A stretch of 64,000 nucleotides of DNA from Penicillium oxalicum (taxonomy: Eukaryota; Ascomycota; Eurotiomycetes; Eurotiales; Aspergillaceae), in NCBI RefSeq assembly GCF_001723175.1, contig NC_064657.1, positions 186,001-250,000 on the forward strand. Reading direction: 5' to 3'. The position numbers were made by a program, and so were the translations under genes. Position 1 is the first letter of the stretch. Each line of letters begins with the position of its first letter. Below the pieces are notes generated by a model that was given only the letters and a program-made list of their open reading frames with translations, was not told the DNA's origin and did no database searches. Of this stretch, positions 11,618 through 23,356 are shown piece by piece.

Positions 11618-12528
11618 TGTGATGCGAAGATAATAGTTTGCAGTCGAAAATTGCGGTGGTGCTGTAAAGTGACTTTAAAACCAATCTCCAGTCGTGAGTG
11701 TGTAAACCGCGCGGGCAGACTTTTCTTCCCAGCAAGGCTGGATTTGGTATAATTTGTCGTAATTGGTCCCGAATGGCCCAGAATCTTGGCCTCCCCAGAG
11801 CGTTTAACGTCAATCAGAGCGCCCTATAAATAATGGATTATGGCGTCTCCTGCCATAATATGATAATACCAGAGGGCAATCGCAATGCCTCCTGATAGTG
11901 TGGGTCAGGGGGGGGGGTTTCCTCGGCGGGTCCGCGCCCCAAGCACGAGGTTAGTGAGCAGATTTGAGCTTCTTGACAAGACTACCCATCGGTTGGTCGC
12001 GTGTGGTTCGAATCCCCGATACTCATCAGATTCCAAAATCTTGCACCGGCGAGCGGCTGAACCTCAGAATCTGGATGCTCGGTTCAGACGATCTACCCGG
12101 AGCTCTTTCCTGACATCTCTTGATACGGCACGGTCCTCTTTCTTTGCACCGATAAGCCCATGATTGGCAATGATTCTGGTGCGCTGCTTGAGGCGTTGGA
12201 CTAGTGCCTCTGACTGAGTCTCCAAGACCCATTCTCACCGAATGCGCGCTCCCCCTCTTAGTACTGTAATACTGCAATGCTTTTCTTCACCCCAACATAT
12301 ATACGACATCTCGACTGAAATCTGTGCTTTGAGCTTTCTTTTCACTTGCTTGTCAAGAACTGTTTCAACCGCTTCAACCCCCGACCTTCGTGCGCCACCT
12401 GATCCAAGAAAGCACCTTGCGAGCGCGAACTCTCGCTTGGCTCGATCTTTAGCCATCTTTTTTCTCTACCTCTCTTGCTCTTGGATTTACGCACGATCAC
12501 AACACAACCAGCTTTATTGCCGCTCATC
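11618..12528. promoter_or_regulatory. Divergent promoter region of reductase and Ctr genes
   Basis: This 911-bp segment lies between two head-to-head starts. It contains TGATAA (GATA-type, near 11861-11866) and TGAGCAGA at 11955-11962, one base from the reported AfMac1 site. Two tRNA-like fragments (a T-arm GGTTCGAATCC near 12006 and a D-arm-like stretch near 12185-12215) do not form a complete tRNA. Shared regulation is inferred from geometry. Confidence 0.4.
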
Positions 12529-13083
12529 ATGATGGATATGGATATGGCAACGTCGACAGCAAGCTCCATGTCGTCGATGGCAACATCCACTTCGATGGTC
12601 ATGAGTATGCACTCTATGGACATGGTTTTCTTTACCTCCACGAGCACGCCCCTCTGGTCGTCTGCCTTTACCCCAAACACCACTGGAAAGTATGCTGGCG
12701 CCTGTATATTTCTCATCGAGTTAACCGTGATATTCCGGGCATTAATGACATTCCGATTAAATTTCTTCAATATTATGGCTGCCCTTAATCAGAGGTGGAG
12801 TGGAGGTCTCCTTCGTCCCAGCGTAGCCGAGACCAAAGTTGAGACCCGCCCGTTGAGAGCGGATGAAGCCGTGATGGTCGGCGTACATGGTAATTGTTGG
12901 AGTGGCTTATTTACTGTCAGCATTGATATCCCTACGGCTTTCTGTGATGGATATGACTGAACTTTATTTAGTATGCTCGCGGTAATGACGATGAATGTCG
13001 GTTACTTTCTGTCAATACTTGGCGGCGCCTTTCTAGGCAGCGTGCTCTTCAATCGTTACATAGGCAGCGCTTGGGTGCATTGA
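12529..13083 (+). pseudogene. Ctr-family copper transporter, apparent +1 frameshift
   Basis: The N-terminus is Met-rich (repeated MDMDM/SMHSMDM), as in Cu(I)-binding Ctr proteins. It is followed by a first membrane segment (GACIFLIELTVIFRALM) and a loop. After a clear intron (12916-12971) comes YLLMLAVMTMNVGYFLSILG, the Ctr signature with MxxxM and GxxxG-like packing, and a stop at 13081. The two halves are in different frames: frame 1 is closed by TGA at 12872-12874 and frame 0 would read out of GVAYLL, so one surplus base must lie at about 12875-12898. No intron of normal size fits there; a 97-bp intron 12806-12902 is formally possible but would delete half a conserved helix. So this is either a recent pseudogene or a sequence error. 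In function it would import Cu(I) supplied by the neighbouring reductase. Confidence 0.6.
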
Positions 13084-14518
13084 GTCCGACAAAGCCTCCG
13101 CGAGAGTCAGTTTGGGGAGCTACGCCGTGCGTTCATTATCGCTTTCAGCTTCACACTGAAATAAGAAAGGGCGCTGACCACACCGTCTCGGATACCTCCA
13201 TGAAGAAGCTGGGAAAAACACCTACACCGGGAGAGAGTTGTATATCACTGGCTGTATCTTCACGAAGCTATCTGATCTTGCGAAGAAGCTAAGTTGGAAG
13301 GCCGCTGTTTGCCTCGAAAATAATACGAAATAAATGAAGACCTCGGTCTCTCTCTAACGGTCCGAATGGATCCGTCGAAAAATCCAAATCCTTAAAATTG
13401 TACATGGTGTTTGAACTTTCGCATTTATCTTAGTCGTCCAGGGTGGAGAATCCCCATGATCTAGGAAAACTTGCAGATTCATCTCGAGTATTGTCGCCCA
13501 AAGCCGTCTTCTTATCTCAATTTTAAATAGAGATATTGAGTTCGGCTCGGAGGAACCGATTTGGAGTTCTATTAACAGGGCACAAATCACAAGTCTCTGT
13601 GTTCATATCCGAGTTTCGTTTCGGCCACAAGCTGTCGCCTTGTGCATTGTAACAAACATAATCTCTGCATCCCCATCAAGTCGAGCCGTTTGTTGCCGGC
13701 TGACAAGAACTAGTGCTTCTCAACGTAGTCCATCCATTTTGAGAAACGTCCAAGAGGAAATTGATTGAATCAAGGTCTTCGATTAAATTTTGGGTCGTGG
13801 CTCATTCCCCAAGGATAATCGCGAGCGTGAGGATTTTGAAATCGAGTGTTTACCGTCTAATGCCAGCACAGGTATTGTGGTACTGTTTCTGAATGACGGT
13901 ATGTGAATTACTTAATAAATCTTTTCCCAAGTATTGAAAATAGGCAGTGCCCAGGAGGACAGTAATATCGTGCGAAGGGAGAAGATTACCAGCTACTAAA
14001 GCTTTAGGCTACTTTCCATGATGTTTCGGCGCTTTCTAGCTTCGATTTTGGCTTCCACCCTCTGACAGAGCTCCTTTTGGCCACTAAATTATTTGGGTGA
14101 GTTTATGACATAGTACCGGAATGGAATAGGCCCGGAATTTCATTCACTGTGTATTGGTAGCTGAGCCCTGGTTATAAGATGCAGGGCATGCTTGCCGAGG
14201 AATGGAGCGACGGACCCCATCCCTGGCATTGGAAAGGGCATGCCGGTGGTTGAATAGAATGGCCTTCCCCTTGCTCCATAGCACGATAAATCTTTATCCC
14301 AGGGAATTCAACTTTGTTTGGTGAGATCGATTGTTGGCGAGAGTTCTTGCCGACAATGCAGAGCATTGCTCGATTTCTACCATGTATAGATTGAGCCAGC
14401 AATATGTGGGTTGGTGAGTCGGAATGGAAAGAAGAATAACAAATGCTTCATAGGGAGCATACATGGATGCTGGACCGGTGAGATTGCTATGTAAACCGCA
14501 TCGAATACAAATGTGATA

Positions 14519-14526
14519 TGAGCACA
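14519..14526 (-). promoter_or_regulatory. Candidate Mac1/MacA copper-response site
   Basis: TGAGCACA is the exact reverse complement of TGTGCTCA, the site reported for the A. fumigatus copper-starvation activator AfMac1/MacA. It lies 337 bp upstream of a Ctr start. A given 8-mer is expected about twice by chance in 64 kb on two strands, and another copy occurs at 31904-31911 away from any gene, so this is only suggestive. Confidence 0.35.
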
Positions 14527-14800
14527 TTTGCGCCTTGGAACCCACAGAAATTGGTCATCGTCGAATCATACATGAGACGGGAAGGAACCAGAGGCTTCAA
14601 ACCTTGCAGCCAACTGCAGACGCACCCTATTTGAAGCATTATTGCAAGTCATGGTGCGCTGACTTACGCATCCTGTGATTGTCTTTGTTTTAGGACTCCA
14701 CAAGAAGCTGTACTTTTATTCATCGCGTGACGGCGAATCATCCCAGGGCACAATATGAGGTGAGATTAATCCGTCAGAAGGCTCTATGCTTATTATGTCT

Positions 14801-14807
14801 TATATAG
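14801..14807 (+). promoter_or_regulatory. TATA-like element of second Ctr gene
   Basis: TATATAG lies 56 bp upstream of the ATG at 14863. It is well placed for a core promoter with a short leader. Confidence 0.45.
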
Positions 14808-14862
14808 CTTGCAATTTTCCCACTTTTCATTCACTGTGCTCGTGCTAGAACCCGCCCGCAAG

Positions 14863-15634
14863 ATGGATCATGTGAAGGGCATGATGGATCACAGTGAGCG
14901 TGCTAAACATGGCACTGGCGACACCGGGAACGGTACATATATGGCCATGCCAATGGTCTTTACCTTCAGCACTAAGGTCACAATCCTATTTAGCTGGTGG
15001 TCGACAAGTACGGTTGTCTCATATGTCATTTCGCTGTTTTTTCTCATCCTTCTCGCTTTGTTCAACCGATTTCTTGGGATTTTGAAACTTCAGTTAGACA
15101 GAACACCAACTCATTCGCATTACAAACCATCCGATGTACCCAAATTAAGTTTACCACCGTCCCGATGGACTCAAAATCAGAGTTCCAAGGATCGCGGGAG
15201 TCCTCTTCCACCTCAGTTGGAGGTTAATCACGACACGGACGGTCATGCTGCTTTCCCCTCGACTCCTTCGCTGGGGCCTACTCCCCACCTCTATTCCGAT
15301 CAGCGTGAGCAAGAATCTCATGGTGTCGATTCTCATCCCCGCTTTGATCACTCGCTTCGCCCACATAGAAAATGGAACTGGTCGCAGGACATAATAGGTT
15401 CTATGCTGGAGGGCGTCCGCGCCCTTACAGGGTATGCATTGTATGTCTATGGCTCGCTAAATAATAACCTACACGCACGAATGATGATCCAGGATGCTTG
15501 CTGTGATGACATACAACGTCGGCATTCTCTGTGCTGTTATTATGGGCATCGTCATTGGAGAAGTGTTCCTAGGCCGCTTTTCAATCCCGACTCCATCTTC
15601 TCGGTGGCAGGATAGAGCATGCCATGATGGTTAG
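14863..15634 (+). CDS. Ctr-family copper transporter, intact
   Basis: Two exons (14863-15440 and 15493-15634, intron with GTATGT donor and CCAG acceptor) give 239 residues. The start at 14863 begins MDHVKGMMDH, a Met/His-rich metal-binding N-terminus. The first membrane helix follows at about residues 44-70 (ILFSWWSTSTVVSYVISLFF). A long hydrophilic loop (about 80-185) contains several His residues. After the splice, GYALMLAVMTYNVGILCAV carries the Ctr second-helix MxxxM signature, followed by a third helix with GIVIGEVFLGRF. Ctr proteins trimerise and pass Cu(I) across the plasma or vacuolar membrane. Overall length and loop fit fungal Ctr2/CtrA2-like members, but the subfamily is uncertain. 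It is tandem with the frameshifted Ctr gene and may be the working copy of the locus. Confidence 0.88.
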
Positions 15635-18207
15635 AGCACAAGAGGAGTTTAAGGGCACTAATGCTTCTGGATCCAGAGAATAATTTTGATATCTATTACC
15701 CCCGAATTTAAATTTGTGTATCAAACTTTTGTGTAGCACCGTACGAAGTACTCGTGTATGGTGAGAATGCAGCGCTAGTTCTACTTTGTCTAGAACCCGC
15801 GCAAAGTTCCTCAAATAGGCAAACCAGGCTGACAGCGCTCTCCCGATCACGCTCGACAGCCATCACGCATCCCCTACCGTGAATTTCCCACCTCAAAGGG
15901 AAATACCCTTCTCCAGCCTCAGGTCTATTTAAAATGCCGGGGGCTCCATACTCCAGGGGCTGCGAATTTTCGGAGAAAGAGTTGAACATGTTTTAACAAA
16001 ACTTGCTCCACTGTTCGCTTGCGTTGGGTCTAAAGCCCATATGCGAAGGTGACCGCTTAAGAGATACTTCGAATCAATCTACGTGTTTTCTCATTGGCCT
16101 ATGCAAGCAAATGCCCTGGAATATTGAACACCCCATTTAGCACACGCTTCGATTCGCCTTGACAGGAGCGGGCATTAGCAGACAAAGAATACTGAAAATA
16201 TTGATATCGGCGTAAACACTGAGCTCCTGGGCTAAAACACTTCATCGCGTGTCTTAGCGGCGAAATTACCAGCGGATAGGTTTCTACTCTCTGACTTGTA
16301 GAATAGCTAGTTAATATTGTTGCGCTTATGGTATATGTTTGGAAATTTTTCAGTATGGTATTTATATCTTTCTTCATCGACGCCCAGGTTTCTCTAGTGA
16401 CCTCGTCTAGTGGCTTTTGTTGGCCTCTAATTTCTAGATACTAATCAGAAAATCCGACAATCGAAAATTGAAGCTAAAATTAGAATTGCTGTTTCAATGA
16501 GAGGTCATGGCTTTATGTCAATCTACCCCAATGGTAGTTCCTGGTTTGTTTCATCGAAATTTTTGGACAATGTAGTCCAGGACAGCATCATCAAGCATCT
16601 AAGTTGCTTCATGCGTAAGTGTAGGTCATGCAAGGGCCATCACGCGTCGAAGTTTCATCAAATATATTCAGGCAAAAGAAGTAAGGCAAATAACGATCAC
16701 ATGAACAAGTCTCTATGGGTGGATGATGTGTATTAATACTGAAATGGATATCTATCTTTCTCGGTAGCAAAGAGAAAGGTTGATTTTAATCGAATCAACG
16801 TTGTTCTTTGAGAGTATTGTTCCGCAAGTATGTGACATTTCAGACGCATTCGATCAGTGAAACACGATCGATCAAATAGCATCCGGCTATCTGATATCCC
16901 GAGGAATCCCCCAACGGTTACTTCGTTAAGTATTTAGTGGGTTAGATATCAAGAACTTCCTGGTGGTTTTGACGGCCACATTGCCCCCCTGTACCAAGCA
17001 GACCAGATAGCATTTGATCAAGGTTCCCGCCGAGGATTTGGATTTATACTTGAGTCTTACGCGGCGGATTGACGTGACATACCGCCTGTGGCGGGCACCG
17101 ATCGATGTTGGGAATCAGGGCCCCGACCACTGGATTCAGATGTTATAGGTCGTGTCATTCATCAAGGATCGCATCGAATTAAAAATAGGGAGATGGATAG
17201 TAATGTCGATGAGCCATAAGCTCAAAGCTGCCTAGACAAAGGGTGCCGACTATCCATGGTCATCAGACACCGTGTCAATCCTCCTGGATGATTAAAACGT
17301 GAACTATCTCAAGTTGACGCTGTTGATATCAGGATGAAAAATCTTCACATATATGCAGCGCGAACTTTATATGCCGAGAGTGGTCTCAATATAATAGGAT
17401 CGCTCAATCATATTGCCAAGAAGTAATATCTAAGCGAAAAATTATCGTCTCCTTCATGAGCTGAACCTTTCACCTTTTGGTCACCATACAAAAGTTTTCG
17501 TGGCACTCGATTATGCTCAGCTACTTCACCGTGATGCTCACCCCTAATAATCCTCCACCTATGCACGACCACTAATCATATTAAAGAGTTTCCAAAGGAT
17601 ATAATAGCAATCCTTATGGCATAAGGATTATCTTGAGACGAGAATATAGTAATGAAGAATGTAGGAAGAGTTGCATAAAATATGAGGAACCCTCCCCCAT
17701 CTGAGGATCCCTACGTATCTGAGTTCCTCCACTATGCCATGTCTTGGGCTTTCCTATTGATACTTAGTGCTCAGCCCCTCGCTAATTTTTGCTCACCGGG
17801 TAGATATCTGGAGCCGGCTATGAGCGCCCTGATTGGAGCAATCATTATGTCAGGTAAGCTCATTGATCCGCTCACTGAGCGCTTTGGTCCACTCATCGAG
17901 CACGTCGTTTAAAATTGGCAGTCAGCACCTGAAAACGACGTTTGGTGACATTTTACTAGAATTGTTTCGGTGAAGCACTCGTCTTTCGGCAGTTCAGGTG
18001 AGTTTCGAATGTGGACTATGATTGCGGTCGATGAAAGTTGCTTCACCCACCCAGCTGGGACCCGTATCATTTTTGCGGAAATACATCTCATGTATGTTAA
18101 AGAACAAGAAAATTTCAGAAAACGACAGCATAATTTTAATCAACATGGGGATGTTGCAAATCTCCAAATCTCGCGTAATGTAAATGTAACAGAAAGTACT
18201 AAATCCA
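15635..18207. other. Intergenic, AT-rich, nothing firm
   Basis: About 2.6 kb. A Tc1-like end-like string (CAAACTTTTGTGTAGCACCGTA near 15722) is present without a partner. A 76-residue ATG frame at 17682-17912 has no recognisable domain. The left part is the 3' flank of the second Ctr gene, the right part the 3' flank of the megasynthase. Confidence 0.4.
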
Positions 18208-21200
18208 TCAAGCCCCACTAAGAAGCTCAGCATACTTTGTAAACTCTCCGTCTGCTTGGAGCATGTCCAATTCCTCGGGGTGGGTACCAAAGACAAGTTC
18301 AATTCCCCCGTCTTTTCGGATAGGAAGAATGACCAGGAAGCGGAAACGTCCATTTCCACGCTCAAGCTGCGGTCTCAAGGATTCGGGCAACCCCCCATTT
18401 GCAAAGAAGGTATTGCCAAAGCAAACCTCATTGGTTGGAAAAAGCATCATATTCGAAATCATGGCATGCATATGCTCAAGGCCCATATTTGCTGTCGAAA
18501 ATCTTTCGTGATTTGGCAAGGACTGAAGAATCGAAAAGGCGTCATGAACGACCGAAGGTGTGATGCGTGCGGCAGACTCCCGGAGAACGTGTGCGACACG
18601 GCCAATGGTGGTTTGATCCGAGCACAGTGTCTCGATGGGCATTGTCGATCGATTGAGAATTAGCAGACTACCCATATATGTCTCGGGTAAGAGTTGAGAG
18701 AAGTAAGGGCGGCCGTCTGTAGGAACCTCAAGAATCGAAATATCATCTGCCTTGAATGTCTCCTTCCGCATCTTGGTGGCGATGTTTCGTCGCATCCGAA
18801 TCGCAGCCCGCCATAGGAAGGCCTGTAAAATGTCGCTAATCGAAGTGATAACACCCTTCGCCTCGGGATCAGATATCACCTCTTGCTTCATTTTTGCCAA
18901 ATTCTCGGGTCTTATCAAGAACAAGGTAGTTTTGAGGCACCGTTCAGCTCGTGGGAGCGGCCAGATATCGTGCAACTTGAAGTCTGGTGCAGGGGGCAAG
19001 TTCCAATCTCCAAGATCATTGGAAGAAGCTTCAAGCATCCTCTGTCGATCATCATCACGTGGGAAAAAAGGTAAATATCCCCATGTACCAGGGTCAATCT
19101 CATCTACTGGACGGGCCCAGCCTTCGATTTCGTGGATGATCCCTGGCAGAGCGTGGTTGAAGCTCTCCGGATGATACCACTCACAGGTCGCGGCTTGGTC
19201 GCCCTGGAGATACCTGCAATTTTCAGCCCAGGCCTTGAGAACGACCATGACCCCAAGACCATCAAGACAACAGTGATTCAAGTCTACTGCAACAACACAG
19301 CCGCCGGAAATGAAGTTCACCTGCCCTGAAAAAATTTCAGCGGGGAACTTGGGAAACGGATCATCTCGCAGGACGACATCATCGGGGACAGCAGAAGGTG
19401 GGAAGCCGGCATCTTTCAATTGCTCAAACGATGGGAGAACATTCGAGAGGTCTTTATAGATCAGACGGTTCTTGGCAGTGTTTGCCATTGAAAGAGGTGG
19501 AATCGTCACACAAAGGTCTCCTTTTTGATATCTAATCTCTTGCTCGGAGCAATGCATCATTTTGCCACTGAGAGCAGGTATCATGTCAAATGTGCGATTG
19601 AGTCCTTCTTGGAGATTGGAAAACACTTGTTCATACGAAATTTCCTCGTGGATGGAGAAGTAGAGCATGATGCCCATACCGTGGTTTGGGTTCACGTAAT
19701 CAAACGCGTTGAGGCGGAAGGACTGTCGTGCTTTATGCTCAGCAATCATGTTGCTCATACGAGAAGCATCGTCAACATGATCCTTTTCGTTCGAGTTCCC
19801 CGATTCTGCAGCCTTTGCTTCTTCGAATAGTGTAGAAACTGTGGTAGCAAGATCCATAATCGTCGGATTGGCGTAGACGTGGCGAGGTGATATTTTATCA
19901 CCCAGGCCTGTGGCTGCCCGGATTGTTTTGACGGCAGCGAAGACGCCGAGTGAATCAAGTCCAGCAGTAAACAAATCTGTATCTGAAAGCACGCTTTGGA
20001 CGTCTAGAAGAGAGCTGGAAAGAATCTCTCGTATGGAGTTTTCGGTTGCCGCAGGCGAGCTCAGATCGAGTCTCACAGTTTGATCAATATCATCGTTGCG
20101 CGAGCCGTAGAATCGCTCAATGTACTCAGAATAGAGTGCTAATGTAGCTGCTCGTTTGATCGTTCTTTTATCTGTTCGTAAAAAAGGCTTTTCAGGCAGT
20201 GCGAAAATGACGAAATCCTTGAGTAGTTGGTTCTTGTGCCGAGACATAGCATTAGCTATCTGAACCTTGGCCCAAATGCTGTCGAGCAGCTCCGGTGTTT
20301 TTTGAGAAGAATCAATCAACTCAATGAGAAGGCCAGCTTGTGGTTTTCCAGTTCCAAAGATTAAACAGCCGCTGATGTGGGGATGAGTGGTGATGAATGC
20401 CTCTGTTTCCAGGGGCGAGATCTTATATCCATTCGACAAAACCACAAGATCGTCGCTTCTTCCCTTGAAGGCCCATAGGTTTGGCTTGGTAGGATGTCGC
20501 ATGTAAAGATCCTTGAAGTTGATCGAATTTTTATCCGGAAAAGTGTGGAAGATTCCTTGGAAAAGTGGCCAATGCTCGTTGCGATGTACCCAGTGCTCAT
20601 AAACATCTGTTTCAAGCTCTTTGAACTCAAAGCCAGAGTAAGGGTGGAAGCAGAACCAGAACCAGTCCTCTCTCTCGGGCTTTAAATTCCCAATAAAGAG
20701 GCCTTCTGTGGTACCCGTCAAGTTGAGAACTCTTACAACCTGGTTGACCTTCCCAGCGCTGACTGGACTAACCGGGCCTCCCGATGCGCAGATAAATTTG
20801 CTCGGACGTAGCTGTTCCAATATTTCGGGAGTCTCACCCAGTTCATCGACGAGTGAAGGGACCATGCTCCAGATATCGATCTTGACATCAACGGCTAGCC
20901 TTTCCACTAGGTTCAGGTTTGGTAGTACACCAACTGGTCCCAAAACGCAGTGGAGGTTGAAAAGTGCAGGCATCAAAATGTCCATGATGATTCCAGCGCC
21001 CTATCGACAATCTGGTCAGCTGATTACTACTTCCACGCCACTCGACGTGTCCCAAAACTTAGTAAGAGCGGACTCAACTTACGTGACTCATAGGAAAAGA
21101 CGAATATATCTTGTCTCCTTCGTTCCAGTCCGAAGTCCAAGGAATCAAATCAGCAGTTTCACCCATCGGTGGTAAGATTCGGACTGCATCCATAGTACCA

Positions 21201-23356
21201 ATGAGGCCATGAGACCAAGGAATGGGTTTGGGTAATCCTGTACTTCCAGATGTATGCAAATAACAGAATGGGTCGTTTATGGCCTCTTCAAAAGTCTTCG
21301 TGTACGGGAAAGCCTCGATAGACTCCGTATCAAGGAGCTCTTCGAGCGTAGGAAGCTGCAGACATTTCATAGGCCGCTTGTGGAGAACATCATTCACCAT
21401 GGCGATTGGCGATGCATCAATTGCATTGACCCAAATATTGCAGCCCAACTTGTCAAGCACCGCCAGAATTCCGTCTGCATTATTCTTTGGCGATAGGAAG
21501 AGAGCCTATGGTGCGGAAAATCGGTAAATAGATACTTAAGTGGGCGTATTGCGATGATTGGGAACATACCGAGTAGCCCACTTTAACACAAGCATAAGTC
21601 AGAAGAACATGTCTGAGATCGTCTATATTAAAGAAGAATGTCAGACACCAAGATCCAAAGACTGTAGGGGTTTCTGCCAACTCTGACATACGTGGACCAA
21701 TATACGCCATGGGGCGAACAGATTCAGGCGTGCCAACCTGATCTTGCAGCCACCAGGCAGTCTTGTCTACTGCTCGGGTAAACTGACAAGCAGAAATTGG
21801 GTTGAGCTTGAGAAGGCCATCCGAGAGTACGGCGAGAGAGAAAACGGTTGTCTCTGGCTTCGAAGCCGCAAGGTCATCCATTATCTGGGGAAGCAGCCTT
21901 CGACCGTATTCTGTCGCAACCTCGGTCTTCGTCTCCTGATTTGATTGTATGTGAATCCCAAGTCCAGTTAGGGAAGGAGAGGAGTCACACGTTGCCGATA
22001 TGTTCGGGCTTGTCAAACCACTGTCGGTGTACTTGCTCTCAGAGTCAGAGATGGAACCATCGCTAGAAGAAGTCGGAGACGTTGGTGCATTTTTGAATGC
22101 CCCACTGAAATATGCATTGGCATTGATAGACTTAGGCAACTCGAGATAACTTGCCGTCAGGTCGGTGATGGGAGAATGCCCGCCATCGGACATTTTCTCC
22201 CGGTAATGACTGGGAACCCCATCGACATGAATCAATTCCAACCGACTTTCCTGATTGAACTCGCCCATCGGAGCACTAACCCATTCTCCATTGGCAAGAT
22301 GGGCCACAGAACAGTGCCATGGGGTGGTATAGCCTGTTTTGGTATTCAGTAGACTGATAGGTATTTTGTCTCCACTAATGGACTCGTGGATTGAGAGCCG
22401 CAGGTGATGTGGAAAGGCGGCTTTGACGGCCCTGGCAAAGGACTATTCCGTCGAAATCAGTCTAGAGACCTTTCTCGTACATTGGAGTCAGTTGGTCGTC
22501 ATGATAGTACGTACATATCCTCTTGCGAGCATTTGCTTGGCCAAATATTTGCAGTCCCGCTTGTAACTGTGGGCAGAGCGACCCTCCCCTCGGGGAAAAA
22601 TGTGCTGCAGATCCGATTCCAGGAACCGCTTGTAGCCGAGATACGTCAGTTTTGTATCTGGATTCTTGGCAATTTCCTCGTCAATGTCGAGATCCACCGT
22701 CCCATATTGGTTCAAGAGTAAGCGACGGAAGTTTGTACAGTTGGCAACATATAAAATTTCGGTCAGGTTATCGGGAAGTGAGATATCGAGAAGATCCCGG
22801 ATCCGCGAGAATAGGATGTTCTGGAAGTCTTTCTCGACAGCCATGCGCCGCAGGGCTTCTCCATATTGCCAAGTTTCTTGGTCTGAAATGCACAGCAAGT
22901 CTATCATCAATCAGGCACATGTTAGCGGTGGTAAATCCCACTAGAAAATATCCACTCACCATTGTAGGTGATGCCATCTGAGATAATTACAATCTCGGCA
23001 CCCGGAGCATAGAATTGCTGGATAGAATTGCAAAGGGTGTTCAACCGGTCCAGTGCCAGTTCCTCTGCTTTATCTGGCAATTTGCCGAGTACCTTGTACA
23101 CCTTGTTGGCAGACTTAAAAGGAAAAGCGGGGAGACACGCCTGCACACGAGCTCCATGGGCGACAAATTGGCCTATCAAAGAAAGGAATCCCTCTCCCTT
23201 CCCTTGCACATCGCCCGGTGCATATTCGAATTTGTTGAGTGCATATTGCAGGAAGACATCCAAGATCCGTCTGGATATTTGATCCACGTCACTTGAATAT
23301 GGCTCATGGTCAATGGCAGGACTATCCACTTGTTCCGTGGACGGGAAAGAAGTCAT
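18208..23356 (-). CDS. crmA: Isocyanide synthase-NRPS-like hybrid, CrmA type (ICS-A-T-acyltransferase)
   Basis: Five exons (23356-22960, 22900-22515, 22442-21570, 21505-21083, 21000-18208) join in frame to give 1623 residues. Residues from about 15 to 345 form a DIT1/PvcA isocyanide synthase domain (RLSIHESISGDKIPISL...TTPWH), which converts an amino acid amine to an isonitrile. A Ser-rich linker follows, then an adenylation domain with A3 YLHTSGSTGLPKP (about 632-645), A5 NLTGTTEG (about 787-793) and A8 GRSDDLVVLSNGYKIS. The thiolation domain has GLDSLG with the phosphopantetheine Ser near 1043. The C-terminus is a trichothecene-acetyltransferase-like domain with HCCLDG near 1269-1274 (HxxxDG); its usual DFGWG motif is not evident. 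This order matches CrmA of A. fumigatus, which makes valine-derived isonitriles under copper starvation. Substrate here is unknown. It shares a 1-kb divergent promoter with an MFS gene. Confidence 0.92.

Larger units (their letters stand above)
13084..14862. other. Intergenic between two Ctr genes
   Basis: No coding frame is supported. The last 400 bp form the promoter of the downstream Ctr gene. Confidence 0.45.

Noticed and set aside
11930..12230. tRNA-like pieces (GGTTCGAATCC T-arm and a GGCGTTGGACTAG D-arm-like stretch)
   Set aside because: The pieces are in the wrong order and lack matching acceptor stems, so no complete tRNA can be folded.
15715..15745. Tc1-like transposon end (CAAACTTTTGTGTAGCACCGTA)
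   Set aside because: No matching inverted partner was found nearby, so a complete element cannot be shown.
17682..17912. 76-residue ATG frame
   Set aside because: No family features; it could be chance in a 2.6-kb intergenic region.
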